In this document: positions 1 to 12,084 of the stretch, in pieces
Layout of the letters: every line of letters starts with the position of its first letter
Numbering within the stretch: position 1 is the stretch's first letter
NCBI GenBank assembly: GCA_026225945.1
Contig: JAMJFZ010001729.1
Span: 28,310-92,309, forward strand
Length of the DNA: 64,000 bases
Reading direction: 5' to 3'
DNA from: Cricetomys ansorgei
Taxonomy: Eukaryota; Chordata; Mammalia; Rodentia; Nesomyidae
Program-made: the position numbers and the translations under genes
The notes under the pieces: generated by a model
Seen by the model: only the letters and a program-made list of their open reading frames with translations
Database searches by the model: none
Told to the model about the DNA's origin: nothing

Positions 1-60
1 TTGTTATTGTTTTTTTTTTAATCTTATGAGACCAATGTTGTATCTTTCAATGCATTTGTA

Positions 61-245
61 GGGGCTGGAGACATAGCTCATGTTATGAGCACCGGCTGCT
101 CTTTCAGAGGGGTCAATTCCTAGCACTTACATGGTGGCTCACAACTGTCTATAACTCCAATTCCAGGGGATCCAACACCTTCTTCTGGCCTCTGTGGGCA
201 CCAGCCATGCATGTGGTACATGCAGGCAAAACACTCATAGACACA
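61..245 (+). mobile_element. B2 SINE
   Basis: Starts ggggctggagacatagctca and ends in the cacatg/aggcaaaacactcata tail of B2. Confidence 0.9.
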
Positions 246-285
246 AGAACAAAAGAATTACATACAAAAAGAATTAAATTTTATT

Positions 286-497
286 TCTTTTTATGTGTAT
301 GAGTATTTTGCCTGCCTGTATGTAAGTCTGTGCACTATGTGTGTACCTGGTACACATAGAGACTAGAAGTGGGCATCAAATCCTCTGGAACTGGACTTAC
401 AGATGGTTGTGAGCCACCATGTGGGTACTGAGAACCTAACTCAGATCCTCTGGAAGAGCTGCTAATTCTCTTAACCTCTGAACCATCTCTCCAGCCT
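286..497 (-). mobile_element. B2 SINE
   Basis: Ends ctctgaaccatctctccagcc, the reverse of the B2 head. Confidence 0.9.
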
Positions 498-525
498 CCT
501 CTTTCTTTAATTAAAAAAATTGTTT

Positions 526-529
<4 letters not shown>

Positions 530-608
<79 letters not shown>
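530..608. repeat. (GT)n followed by (GA)n
   Basis: About 35 bp of GT dinucleotides followed by about 45 bp of GA dinucleotides, at the edge of a B3-like SINE. Confidence 0.95.
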
Positions 609-609
<1 letters not shown>

Positions 610-613
<4 letters not shown>

Positions 614-760
614 ACATGTTACAGTGCTCATGAGGAGGACAAAGAACAACTTGTGTGAGTCAGTTCTCTCCTTCCACTTTGTGGGTTTCAAGTATCAAAC
701 TCAAGTCATCAGGCTTGGTAGCAAGCTCCTCTACCCACCGAGACATCAGACCAGCCCCTA
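610..760 (-). mobile_element. B3-like SINE
   Basis: Contains caaactcaagtcatcaggct and a degraded reverse B2-type head. Confidence 0.7.
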
Positions 761-834
761 ATATTGTCTCTTTATTTGCATTGCTTAGTTCATTATCCTT
801 GCTCTAAATGCTGATATACTTTGGCTATTTGTTT

Positions 835-1037
835 TATTTTTTTAAGATGTATTTATTTTTATTTTATGTGTATGAGTGTTTTGCTTAAGAATATATGAAT
901 GTACTTTGTGGAATGAGGAGCTAGAAGAGGGTGCCAGAGCCCCAGGAACTGGAGTTATGGGTGGTTGTAAGCCACTGTGTGGGTGCTGGAAAATGAACTT
1001 GGTCCTCTTAACCATTGGACCATTTCTCTAGCCACCC
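835..1037 (-). mobile_element. B2 SINE, diverged
   Basis: Ends ccattggaccatttctctagcc, with the usual ttatgtgtatgagtgttttgc start. Confidence 0.85.
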
Positions 1038-1095
1038 TCCTTGCTTTTGCTTTCCATTCTCTTGTTTTATGAATCCCCCCCTTTTTTTTTAACAA

Positions 1096-1364
1096 AATCT
1101 CACTATATAGCCCTGGTTGACCTAAAACTCACTAAACTCACTGTATAGACAAGACATATGTTTTTGTTTGTTTGCTTTTTTGTTTTTTTTGTTGTTTTGT
1201 TTTGTTTTGTTTTTATGTTTTGTTTTTCAAGACAGGGTTTCTCTGTTGTAACTCTGGCTGTCCTGGAACTGACTCTGTAGACCAGGCTGACCTCGAACTC
1301 ACAGAAATCTACCTGCCTCTGCCTCCTGAGTGCTGGGATTAAAGGCATGTGCCACCACTGTCAG
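1096..1364 (-). mobile_element. B1 SINE with partial second B1
   Basis: Full reverse B1 from 1215 (gacagggtttctctgttgta) to 1364, preceded by a (TTTTG)n tail and a short B1 fragment at 1096-1150. Confidence 0.9.
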
Positions 1365-1419
1365 GCCTGCCTCAGCCTCTTAATTGCAGAAAGACTTGTA
1401 CAAGACTTGTACAGTCTGC

Positions 1420-1513
1420 TGCTGCTGCTATTTCTTTCTTCTTCTTTTCTCCATCTTCTCTTCTTTCTCTCCTCTCTCTCTTTCTCTCCTCTCTCTCCCT
1501 CTCTCTCTCTCTC
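1420..1513. repeat. CT/TTC-rich tract
   Basis: A polypyrimidine run of cttctt and ctctct units. Confidence 0.9.
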
Positions 1514-1515
1514 AT

Positions 1516-2385
1516 TACAGACTGAAAGTATACCTTTGTCCCATCCCACACAGCTTGGTCCTGGAAACCTGACTAGATACTATGAGGGAATGAACAAAAG
1601 AGCGATATAGACACATGTACAGAAAAGCTGGGGTCTGATGGGCTGTGCACTCTCTGATGTAGCCTCACCTATTCCCGTAACAACCCAATCAGAACCTCAG
1701 CATCTTTATCGTATACAGCACAGAAGGAGGACTGGCTGGTCTTAGAAGAGATCTCTGTAGGGAGCAGTCTCAGGCTGTAAACATCCAGCGGAGGAAGTTG
1801 TGGCTGTTAGTGTCTGCAGACACTTCCAATATCCTCACTTGGACAGAGGGAACACTGGGCCACCTGGAGACTAGATCTTTGACATGGCCACACCAACATC
1901 AGACAGCACACTTTCACTCGGGACTTCATCTATTCTTTATACCGTCATTCAAGGAGTCCTCCGCTCCCCACACACCTTCAACAGGTAAATGCACACATTC
2001 TCATAAGGAGTTGTGTCTGCCAGGGTTTGGGCTGGCATTTTTCATGGGCAAACCTAAGAAGGAAAGGATCATTCATGAGCTAAAGCAGTAAATTCCCAGA
2101 GTGTATAAGAATAATCTCAGAATAGGATGTTCCCCCTTTTCTGTCCTTAGAGATGGCTTCTGGGTCTGTTTTGCTGTGGAATGGTTGATGAGAGCCAAAC
2201 CCTCAAAACCAATGACATGGAGAAGCCCTTGTAATGTCACAGAGGGCAGTTAGCACTCATCTCCGTCTCCATAAATAATTTGGGGGCACGTTGATATATA
2301 AAGATGACCCTTCTCGTGATATATAAAGATGACAGATGACCCTTGTGTTGAGTTCTATTATTTATTTATTTTTGTCATTGTTGTG
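1516..2385. other. Unique DNA, nothing recognised
   Basis: No coherent ORF, SINE or RNA signature. A short internal duplication (gatatataaagatgac) occurs at 2291 and 2319. Confidence 0.5.
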
Positions 2386-2389
2386 TGAT

Positions 2390-2533
2390 TTTTGAGAAAG
2401 GGTCTCACTGTATGGACCTCACCAGCCTGCAGCTCACTATGTAGACCAGACTGGCCTTGAACTTGCAACGATTCTTCTGCCTCTGGTTCCTGAGTACTAG
2501 GATTATAGACAGGTGTTGCCACCATAACCAGCC
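2390..2533 (-). mobile_element. B1 SINE, old
   Basis: Diverged reverse B1 (agggtctcactgtatgg ... aggattatagacagg). Confidence 0.8.
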
Positions 2534-2877
2534 AAGTTCTATTTTTTTCCAACTTTTTTATTACTTTTATTAGTAAGTAAGTTTTATTGCCAACTGGATT
2601 TTAAAATGTCCCTTCGAGATCTTTTTATTTCCTTTGTCCCAAGTCACTCTGATTATTAACTCTTGCATGTCCGTATTTCAGCTAAAAAACTAGCTTGAGA
2701 TGAGTACCCTCAATGACCCCTCTTTCTGAGAAAAGGAAGCAGAAAGAGGAGAGAAAACTCCCAAGTAGTTAGAGACTTTTTATAAGGCTCTATATTGTAT
2801 ATACTGTATAACATGTACACAAAACACAAAATACCAACTTAAATGAGTATAGGATGAGCTTAAAAAATTCAGAAGGG

Positions 2878-3029
2878 ACTGGGCAGTGGTGACACATGCC
2901 TTTAATCCCAGCAAGAGAGGCAGAGGCAAGCGGATCTCTGTGAGTTCGAGGCCAGCCTGGTCTACAGAGTGAGTTCCAGGACAGACAGAGTTACAACAGA
3001 GAAACCCTATCTCAAAAATAAAAAACAAA
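2878..3029 (+). mobile_element. B1 SINE
   Basis: gggcagtggtgacacatgcc to tatctcaaaaata. It carries the GTTACAACAGAGAAACCC subfamily mark. Confidence 0.92.
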
Positions 3030-3030
3030 A

Positions 3031-3168
3031 GGGACTCTGAGTCTCACTGTGTAGCCCTGGCTGGCCTGGAACTCACTCTGTAGACCAGACTGGCCTCAAA
3101 CTCACAAAGATCCGCTTGCCTCTGCTTCCTTAGTGCTGGGATTAAAGGTGTGTGCCACAACACCTGGC
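3031..3168 (-). mobile_element. B1 SINE, inverted partner
   Basis: Reverse B1 directly adjoining the forward copy at 2878, giving a tail-to-tail inverted pair. Confidence 0.92.
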
Positions 3169-3169
3169 T

Positions 3170-3390
3170 CATATTTATTTTATTTTATTAATATGTACAG
3201 ATGTTTTGCCTACTTGTATATCTGTGTACCACATTCATCTCTTTTATCCCTGGAGGCCAGAAGAGGGCAAGGGAACCCCTGGAACTGGACTTACATATGG
3301 TTGTAAGCCGCCATGTAGGGGCTGGGAACTGAACCCCAGTCCTCTAGAAGATCAGCCGGTGCTCTTAACCACTGAGCCATCTCTCCAGTC
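3170..3390 (-). mobile_element. B2 SINE
   Basis: Ends ccactgagccatctctccag. Confidence 0.9.
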
Positions 3391-3619
3391 CATCAAGCTG
3401 ATATTTGATTGATCTCACATTAACTTTAATCTCTATCATTATTTAACTTATTCATTTTTAAACATTTGGTTATTTTTTATTTTGAAGATATTTATATTTA
3501 TCTTGAAGATAGTTTTGTGTATCTGAGGCTGGCCTTTACTTCATATAGCTGAGGCTGGCCTTTAAACTCCTTCTCCTCTTGCTTTTACCTCCAAAATTCT
3601 GGGATTATAGTCATATGCA

Positions 3620-4314
3620 TAAAATTTTATTCTTTAGTCTCATTATATTCTGTTAGGAGCTTATCTACTGTCAACTTTACTGAATTTATCAGTGTCCAGT
3701 CTGTTGTTGATCCCAAGTGATGAATTACTAATTTTAGGTTTTGCATTTTTCAGTCCTGGAATGTCAGTTTGATTGTTTGGACTTTTGTTTGTTTAAGGAA
3801 AGAAAAGGAACTCGACTTTATTTCCCATTCTTCTCAGGAAACAGTTCGACCCAATAGATTTTAGACCTCCTACCAAAACAGAGCTTCCAGCTCGGTTTGG
3901 AAGACTCAACTCTGCCCAGTCACGGCTAGTCACAACCACTGCCGTGGGGTAGTATTGAAAGAGACCTTCCGATGTGGTGTGGTGGGGGTGGGGTAGATGT
4001 GGGTGCGGGGTAGGTGTGGGTGGATGGGTGCTGTTGGGGGCAGGACGAGGGGAAAGTGCTGTGCATGTGTGCGTGTGTTTGTAGAATACAGAGGACAACC
4101 TAGTGCCGTTCCTCAGCAGCCATTGCTCCTTTCTTTGAGACAATCTCTCCCTGACTTGGAACTGGCCAAAGAGGCCAGGCCATAGAGCCCTAGAGATGTC
4201 TGTTTCCAGCCCTCGCACTGGGGTTACAAGCACTCCTCACCAGCTCTGGCTTTCTAATGCAGGGCCTTGTGCTTGCGCAGCACTGAGGTGGATGAGTCGT
4301 CTTTCCAGCAACCC
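3620..4314. other. Mostly unique DNA with a G-rich tract
   Basis: A ggtgggg-type G-rich run lies at 3976-4050. The rest may be old SINE-like DNA, but I cannot assign it. No gene seen. Confidence 0.4.
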
Positions 4315-4390
4315 CCCTTTCATGTTGGGGATCAAACTCAGAGTTTCTCACATGCTTAGTGAGTATTCTAGCACTGAACTACATACCCAA
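4315..4390 (-). mobile_element. ID-type SINE
   Basis: Reverse of the tRNA-like ID head (ggggatcaaactcag ... gaactacatacccaacc). Confidence 0.7.
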
Positions 4391-4726
4391 CCAACCCTGG
4401 ACCCTCCTTTTAAAAAATATTCTCTGCTTTTCCCATGGAAATCCATGGACACTTCTGTTAGGAAAGACTAGAAGCTGGTGTTAAGCCCTGTTTGCTTAAA
4501 CCTGTCTCATTTGTGTTAACAATGGGCTTTTCAGAATGGCCATTCTCCTTTATTGGCTTGAAGATCTTTTTCAGCACAGTCTTTTGTTTTAGTTAAAATT
4601 CACAATGCACAAGATAAATTCCAGTGCAGAATCTCAAACGTCTCCACTTCTGACATTTGTGCAGATAATTAGTTTCTTCTTTTTGTTACATTCCATTGTC
4701 TCTGTTTCACTGGAGAGAAAAAAAAA

Positions 4727-4810
4727 TTATATGTGTGTGTGTGTGTGTGTGGTGTATGTGTGTGTGGTGTGTGTGGGTGTGTGTGTGTGTGGGTGTGGGG
4801 TGTGTGGGTG

Positions 4811-4841
<31 letters not shown>

Positions 4842-5059
4842 TGGGTGTGTGTGTGCGTGTGCGTGGTGTGTGTGTGTGTGTGTGGTGTGTGTGGTGTGTG
4901 TGGGTGTGCGTGTGCGTGTGTGTGCGTGCGTGTGTGGTGTGTGTGTGTGTGTGGTGTGTGTGGGTGTGTGTGGGTGTGTGCGTGCGTGTGTGGTGTGTGT
5001 GTGTGTGGTGTGTGTGTGTGGTGTGTGTGGTGTGTGCATGTGTGTGCGTGCGTGTGTGT

Positions 5060-5098
<39 letters not shown>

Positions 5099-5141
5099 TG
5101 TGTGTGGTGTGTGGGTGTGTGTGTGCATGTGTGTGCGTGCG

Positions 5142-5172
<31 letters not shown>

Positions 5173-5248
5173 TGTGTGTGGTGTGTGTGGGTGTGTGTGT
5201 GCATGGGTGTGTGTGTGTGCGTGTGTGTGTGCGCGTGCATGTGTGTAA
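4727..5248. repeat. GT-rich minisatellite-like tract, about 520 bp
   Basis: Alternating GT is broken regularly by GGTGTG and GTGGGTGTG units, with some GC steps (gcgtgcgtgtg). Six-frame long ORFs here are only Val/Cys or Thr/His repeats and are not genes. The tract could adopt Z-DNA or G-rich structures. Confidence 0.95.
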
Positions 5249-5249
5249 A

Positions 5250-6094
5250 TACATCTTACCTATCCAGATTCCCATCTCTATATCCCGATATATAGTCCCG
5301 TGCTGTCCGAGCCTGTGGCCAGTGCTTAGCTGTCATACTCTAGACCTGGTCATCTTACATTCTATTCTTACATCACTTTAGTAACGAATCTTCCAGAAGA
5401 AGACCCAATTAAAAAGAAAATCTTGAGGATAATGAGCATTCGCCCTTCAAACCTCAGTCCCATCGCAGTTGTCAGGGCTATCACCCGTGGGTGCCCTGAT
5501 GCTGTTTGAGAGGTCTGATGAATGCTGTCTCTTCTGCAGCTAGACAACACTGGACTTGTGATGGGGAAAGCTTTGCAGAGGGCTCCACTGGGACATGGTG
5601 GAGCTGTGAGTTTTACTCCAGGCCTCTCACTTCGAGATGCTCTACTTTTTTCATATATGTCCCAGGCTTTTGCCATGATTTAATTTCCCAGAAGAACTTG
5701 GCAATCCAAACCAAAAAAAAAAAAAAAAATTGAACTAAATGGAATGTTAGACTTTGCTGAGAGGGGTGTCTGAACACACACACACTCACACACACATATC
5801 TCTTAGATGAAATTTTACAGTTATTGTCTTGCTGTGGCTTGCCCCTGACCTATGAAACAGCGACTATTCTTTGAATTGATTTTCAAGGGAGCCTATTCTA
5901 TCTCTGACTTTTCTCTAACACTCCAGGACAGAACCTTTGCAGTCTACAGATCATCAGAGGAAGATATTTGACCACTCAGACTGCTGATTGCTGAGGCTAA
6001 TAAAATATCTGAGGTTTAATTTATATTTTGTTTCCATCAATACTGAATGTTAATGATCCCTTCTTCCCAGATATCTCAGGTAAAAATGTATAAT
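5250..6094. other. Unique DNA, nothing recognised
   Basis: Only a poly(A) run at 5713-5729 and a short CA tract near 5777 stand out. Confidence 0.5.
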
Positions 6095-6095
6095 G

Positions 6096-6240
6096 AAACC
6101 AGGCATGGTAGTGCACACCTTTAATGTCAGCACTTGGGAGGCAGAAGCAGGAGGATCTCCATGAGTTCGAGACCAGCCTGGTCTACATAACCATTCTAGT
6201 ACAGTCAGGGCTACCTACAGAGACCTTATCTCAAAAATAC
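6096..6240 (+). mobile_element. B1 SINE
   Basis: ccaggcatggtagtgcacacc to tatctcaaaaat. Confidence 0.9.
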
Positions 6241-6320
6241 AATAAATTTTTTATAATGAAACATAAATTACCCGTGTTTACCTGTGATTGATAGATTTGC
6301 CTCCAGCAAGAAGTCAGTTA

Positions 6321-6322
6321 AC

Positions 6323-6366
<44 letters not shown>

Positions 6367-6436
6367 GCTGTTGTTGTTTTATTGTTATTATTGTTGTTTT
6401 GTTTTGTTTTGTGTGTGTGTGTGTGTGTGTGTGTGT
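6321..6436. repeat. (ATT)n and (GT)n microsatellites
   Basis: About 14 ATT units at 6321-6363 and about 13 GT units near 6410-6436. Leu- or Tyr-rich ORFs here are artefacts. Confidence 0.95.
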
Positions 6437-6580
6437 CCATGCATGCATCCACAAGCTGCAGCACCTGTGTGTGAGTCAGAGGACACCTTGGAGAAATCAG
6501 TTCTTTTCTTTCACTACATGGATCCCAAATATCAAACTCAAGTTGTCAGGCTTGATAGCCGAGCCATCTGGTCAGCCCTA
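6437..6580 (-). mobile_element. B3-like SINE
   Basis: Reverse B3 with caaactcaagttgtcaggct and a gccatctggtcagccc end. Confidence 0.75.
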
Positions 6581-6639
6581 TTTTGGTTTTCTGAGGTAGG
6601 GTCTCATATAGCCCAGGCTGTCCTCTGACCTGAATCAGT

Positions 6640-7330
6640 GGGTTGTTCTGCAGCGCCACGTTCATAAGGAGGTCCAGGGATGAGACATAAAGAGGACAGG
6701 AAAGTTTAGGACCAGGAGATCTTGCACAAGCTGACAGTTCATGCAAGCACGTTTATTAGAAGTACAGCGTCTTACATACAGTTTCCAGGGGAAATGGGAA
6801 AAGTCAGCAAAAAGCCATCACACAATGGATGAGGTCAGCAGGAAGCTAGTCACAAAGGGAACAGCAGGATCGATATCTCAAGTGTGTCACAGATTGAGCA
6901 CACAGCAGCCTAGGGACTGATAACCATAGCCCTTCCTTTTCGAGGGAGGAGTTGGGCTGGCTAACAGGATCTTAAGTCAAAGATCCCCCAAGGCTCTACC
7001 CACAGGCCATGACTGGCCCTGGTCCTGGTTTTAGAAGAAGAACTACATTCCTTTTTCATACATCAGGACCTCAGGAAAAAGCTTGGATTGGCCTGGCTCC
7101 CACCAGTTCCCAAACTCTTTAACCAAAGATGACACTGAGTTTTTGATATGCATCTGCATCCCAGAAAACTAGTCAAGTGATTCATCTGTTCTTTCTTTCT
7201 CTTTCCCTTTCTTGCTTACTTACTCCATCATAGTAATGGAGACATGGACACATGGACACACATGGTAAAAATTACAGGCTTACACATGCATGGCAGGTGC
7301 TCTATCACTGGGCTCTTCCTGTCTGTCTAA
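6640..7330. other. Possible LTR-like or unclassified repeat
   Basis: A TTTATT (AATAAA on the minus strand) near 6752 sits in non-coding DNA of even composition. I cannot match it to a family, and an old LTR is only a guess. Confidence 0.3.
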
Positions 7331-7913
7331 CAGAGGAAGGTGGAACTTTCTCTTCCAGTAGATATCACCGAGAGCCTCTATAGGTTATTATTTATTATTT
7401 GTGTGTTCATATGTGTGCCTGGACCTTTTCCTGAAGTCCTGATGTATGGAGAAGGAATGCAGTTCCTCATCTAAAGCCAGGAGCATGCTTGACAAGTATC
7501 CTCATAGTTGCTAACTTCAATATGTAGGGTTTGGACTAGGAGAAATTATGCAAGAGTTAATTCTGTGTACTGCCTATTACCCTGCTGTAAAAGAGTCCTG
7601 AAAGAAAAAACTTATATTCTCTGTAGTTCTCAGGTCATTTGATTCCTTTTCATAAATTCCAATTATCTGTTAAAGTATTTATTTATTTTCTTTGATCGTT
7701 TTAAGTAATTATAGTTATTTAGAGCCCTTGTCTTATTGCTCCAATAACAACTTCATTACCGGGTCTGTTTATATTGTCTGTTTATTCCCTTGATTATCAG
7801 CACCATTCTCCTACTCGTTTGTATACCTAGAGACTCTGGTCTCTGTCATAGAGTACAAGTACTTGTAGAATCAATAAAAAATATCCATAAGCACCTATAT
7901 ATAAAAGACCTTC

Positions 7914-8232
7914 AGGGACTGGAGAGATCACTCAGCTGATATAGTGCGGGCTCTGCAAGCACAAAGACCTGAGTTCAGATCCCCAGCACTTATATAAAAA
8001 GTCAAGTGTGGTGGCATGTTCCTGTAATCCCAGCGTTGGGGAAGAGGAGACAGGAGGGTCCCTTAGGCTTGCTGGCAGCCAGTCAAGCCAATCAGTGAAT
8101 TCCAGGTTAAGTGAAGGACCCTATCTAAAAACACAAGATGGAGACACTGACCTCTGGTCTCCACTTATATGTGCTCACACATGCACACACATGAACACCT
8201 ACATATCCACATACACAAATAATAAATAATAA
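7914..8232 (+). mobile_element. Composite B2/B3-class SINE
   Basis: B2-type head (gggactggagagatcactca) followed by a cctgtaatcccagc segment and a CA-rich tail. Confidence 0.75.
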
Positions 8233-8605
8233 CCTACAGAGGCTCTCGGTGACACCTACTGGAAGAGAAAGTTCCCCCTTCCTCTGTTGGACAGACAAAA
8301 TGAGGGACTGATTGCCTCAAGCTAAGTAGGAAAAACTGAAGCCGAGCAGGAGAGCAGTTCTTGGGGCATCTGGTTGACCTCTGGTGCATTTCTGTTTTTA
8401 GGCTGGGGTTTCCCTTGGCTTTTGACTGAAAGCCGAATGGTTTCCTGTCTCTCTGCAGAAGATTCACGGGTGAACATGTGTAAATGCACATACCAAAAAT
8501 TTGTAAAACAGAAGAATATACAACCAAATTGATACTCCAATGCAATATAAGGCAATTAGAACAAAGGGGAAATATTTACATGACAATGAGTAAAACTCAC
8601 AGGTA

Positions 8606-8730
8606 GGCCAGGCATGGTGGCACACACCTTTAATCCCAGCACTTGAGAGGCAGCAGCAAGCAGATCTCTGAGTTTCAGGCCAGCCAGGATTGCATAGTGA
8701 ACTCCAGACTCAAAAGACAAAACAAAAATG
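8606..8730 (+). mobile_element. B1 SINE
   Basis: gccaggcatggtggcacacacc onward, with a slightly shortened 3' half. Confidence 0.88.
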
Positions 8731-8784
8731 AAAACAACAAAAGACTCACAGGCAGATAACCTTAAACTGATTTGTTTTTTTCTT

Positions 8785-8990
8785 TTTAAAGAAGAGGTCT
8801 CATAGATTGACCTTAAATTCACTATCCAGCCAATAATGACTTTGAATTTCTGACTTTTCCTGTTTCCACCTCTCCATTGTTGGTTACAGGAATGTGCTAC
8901 CACACCAAGTTTCTTCGGTGTGTACCCAGGATAGAAGCGATGGCTTCACACACTCTACCAAGTGAATAATATCCCCAACCCTCCAACCAA
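8785..8990 (-). mobile_element. B4-type SINE (B1 plus ID)
   Basis: Diverged reverse B1 part followed by a reverse ID-like part ending near tatccccaaccctcc. Confidence 0.65.
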
Positions 8991-9800
8991 TTCCTATAGA
9001 GACAATAGACTGAGGTATAATCTTGATTAAAGAGAGGTTTGAACAATCTTGTAGTTAACTGTCATTTGCTGATATATATAAAATAGTTCATTGTTAAAAA
9101 TAAAAAATGATCTGGGGACGTTTGTATAAATATAAATGTGGCTTGAAGGATTGGTTTAAAAAAACTCACATTATGGATGGTGGTGACTTACATGATGAAA
9201 TTAAAATACGTTATATTTCCTGTGATAATAATCTATCACACATGATCCATACACAATGCTTAAACACAGCGTGTAAAATCGAATTCAGTCATCTTTCGTA
9301 ATTTGCTGACTTTCAGCCTGGAAACCACAGCTCTACCCACATTTTTCTATTTTGTCATTACTAAGGTGTATTTGTCAAGGCAGGAATATGGAATACATTT
9401 TAACTAATAATGTGTCAGCTTAATTTATAGATCTTAAGTGCTTACAAATTAGGGTGTGAACTTCCATTTGTACTCTTGCCAAGGGTCCCATGAACGCTAG
9501 AGACTAACTTGAGAGCAGCACCCAGCCACAAGTATATTCCAGAACCAGGAAGCTGCTAAGAACTGCAGACAAGTAAGCCTGGTTTAAGGACAATAGCCCA
9601 TTAACAGGGGGGCCAGCTGGGGCTAGGAATTGTTCTGGAGAGGAGGTCATAGTCCCTGGAGCTGGAATGTAGTCCAAGGAGGTGGGCTCAGGGCCAGTGA
9701 AGGACAGTTGGAGCTACAGGTCAGAGGGTTCAGAGGGAGAGACACCCCCCACTCCTCAGGCCAGAAAAAAGGGAGATAGGTGTCAAAATAAAGAATCAGC
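8991..9800. other. Unique DNA, nothing recognised
   Basis: Contains a 64-codon ORF (9107-9301, plus) with no recognisable domain and no sign of selection that I can judge. Confidence 0.45.
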
Positions 9801-9804
9801 TGCA

Positions 9805-9955
9805 GCAGCACCTGGGGGCATGCACCTTTAATCCTAGCGCTCAGGAGGCAGAGGCGGGCAGTTCTCTGTGATTTCAAGGTCAAATTGATCTACATGGTGA
9901 AGTTTTAGAACAGCCAGGACTACATAATAGAGAGACCCCATCTCAAGAAAATAAA
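9805..9955 (+). mobile_element. B1 SINE
   Basis: gcagcacctgggggcatgcacc to catctcaagaaaat. Confidence 0.85.
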
Positions 9956-10159
9956 GAATGAGCTGCAAGGAGAGACTTGGGGCCTATTGGCAAAGATAGA
10001 AGACAGAGCAGGCTTCCCTACAGAGGCCAGAGAAATAGGTGGAACCTGAGCTGGAAAGGAGAGACTCTGGCAGGAGCAAGCAGGGTCACAGAGGATGCTG
10101 GGCTGGCAGACAGGCCCAAGGAATCATGTGCAAGCAGGTGCTGGCAAAGGGCAAGAGTT

Positions 10160-10360
10160 GGGGGGCTGGCAAGATGGCTCAGTGGGTAAAGCTCTTGTTT
10201 CACAAACCTGAAAACCTGTTAGATCCTGAGAACCCATATAAACTTTGGGAAAGAGAGAATCAACTCCACAAAGTTGTCCTCCGACCTCCACATGTGTGTC
10301 ATGACATGTGTGCACCTGCTCTCACATATCATACACACACACAAACACACACATACACAT
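10160..10360 (+). mobile_element. B3-type SINE with CA tail
   Basis: ggctggcaagatggctcagt head, cacaaagttgtcctccgacc core and a CA-rich tail. Confidence 0.88.
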
Positions 10361-10380
10361 GCAGTGTTATTTTTTTAATT

Positions 10381-12080
10381 TAAAGAAAGAATAGTGTTGG
10401 TTTGGGTTCAGACCCTTGGGCTGTGACTGGACTGAGGGAAAGAGCAAATCAGTAGATAAGAGAAGCCTCATTCTCTCTGAATGAAACGAGGACATGACTG
10501 CTCCTAGGTATGGCTGAGGAGAAGGTTTTTATTGTAGATATAAAGGAGAGAACAGCCAGAGGCATCTGGAAGAGTCCAGACTGAACATGGCCAGCAGAAT
10601 AGACCGGGACAATGGGGTGAGGGGGAGTAGGGTGAGAGAGGAAGAGAGAGGACCAAGATAGGAGAAGAACCAGGAAGCCAAAGGAACAAAGGGAGAGAGA
10701 AGAACCAAGAGAGGAACTAAGAGAGTGTGTGGCAAAAATGGCCGGGTTGTATAGGAATCAGAAGCTGGGGGAAGGGAAGCATAGCTTGGGCTGGAGAGGT
10801 TTAGGATAGGAGCGGGGTGAGGTGGGGTGGGGTGAGGGATTGGGGTGTGGGGTGAGAAGTGCTGAGAGGAGACAGAACTCTGTAACTGGTACTTGTGATA
10901 CTGAGAGAGCCTTCACCCAGCATCCGCTTTGGTGTGTTAATAAACACCTCAGTTAGCCATGCGCTCCAGTTTCTTTGGGACCTAACACTCTCCGTGCTAG
11001 GAGCAGCTACCCTCACGGTGCCCACTTCCACAGCAGAGTGTAGCCTGGGTGGGAGAAGGCAGGATTGACCACTCCTGGCTCTTTGCATGAGATCTAATGG
11101 GCAACTAGTGAAGACATGGGCAGGTTAGTTCTCCCTGAATTCTGGGAGGAGTGTCCACCCTCAAGTGAAACAGCAACTTTGACTCCCTTCTCCTCCTTTC
11201 ACTGAAAGAAGGTCTTGGGTCAAATTTTTGAAAGTTGGGAAGAAACGGGGACTAAGTCCCAAAGGACTGGTAGTGCACAGTAGTTCACTGTCTGTCGTCC
11301 TCTCTCTGGTTCTTGCCTCTGGGGATTCACTCCATTCATTCTTTCCTGAGCTGACCTGGAGGGAGGAGGGGATCCACACACACTGTAATTCTAGCCAGAG
11401 GACTTCTTTCCATTGTGTCTGACCTCCCAGAGGCAATTGACTCTCAAGTTCTTTTTCCTCCCTGGGTCAGACACGGAAGACTAAGTTGGACATTTCCCAA
11501 TGGAAACTGACTACATTGCTGGAGGAAATGTTACATCAAAAGCATGATAGTACAAGACCACAGGGATGGATGAGGCCAACGGGAATCATTTTTTATTCGG
11601 ACAGAATTGAATTCAGCCTCAGGAGATTCAGCTGGCCCTGGTGAAGATGCCAGGTCATTTCTCAAAGACCCAGCCTTGCGTGGCTGAGCAATTCATCGGG
11701 GCATGAACAAATGAATTCAGGATGTTGGGGGCCTCAGCTGTCTCTTGGCCTTGGGCTGAGATGCTGGGATGAGCCAGCTTGATTCCCAAGGAAGGGTCGA
11801 GAACTAACAATACTAATTGGGTCTAGTGGTGTGCTTTTGAGCTCTCATTTAATTCTCTCAACAAGCATAATGGGCTAAACTTTGGCTGATGTGAGGGTAC
11901 AGGTGAGATCTTTCCTGCTTCACCAGGTTCCAAATGAGTATCAAAGAGATTGAGATGTCCTCAAGAAAAAATAAATAAAACAATTAACTCGCTTCATAGG
12001 TGGGAGGTAGATGTATTCAGATCTATGTAGAAGAACAGGCCACTGCTACAATTTGGACCTCAAATGTCCCTCCAAGACCC
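10381..12080. other. Unique and unassigned DNA
   Basis: G-rich GGTGGGG run at 10815-10850. TTAATAAACACCTC near 10938 could be an LTR-type poly(A) region. No gene or SINE seen. Confidence 0.4.
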
Positions 12081-12084
12081 AGTG

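Noticed and set aside
335..691. 118-codon minus-strand ORF
   Set aside because: It spans the (GT)n(GA)n tract and SINE sequence; Ser/Leu and His/Thr runs are artefacts.
4605..5381. Long ORFs on both strands (up to 258 codons)
   Set aside because: They are Val/Cys or Thr/His strings produced by the GT-rich tract, present in several frames at once, with no codon signal.
6284..6628. Leu- or Tyr-rich ORFs
   Set aside because: They come from the (ATT)n tract and a reverse B3.
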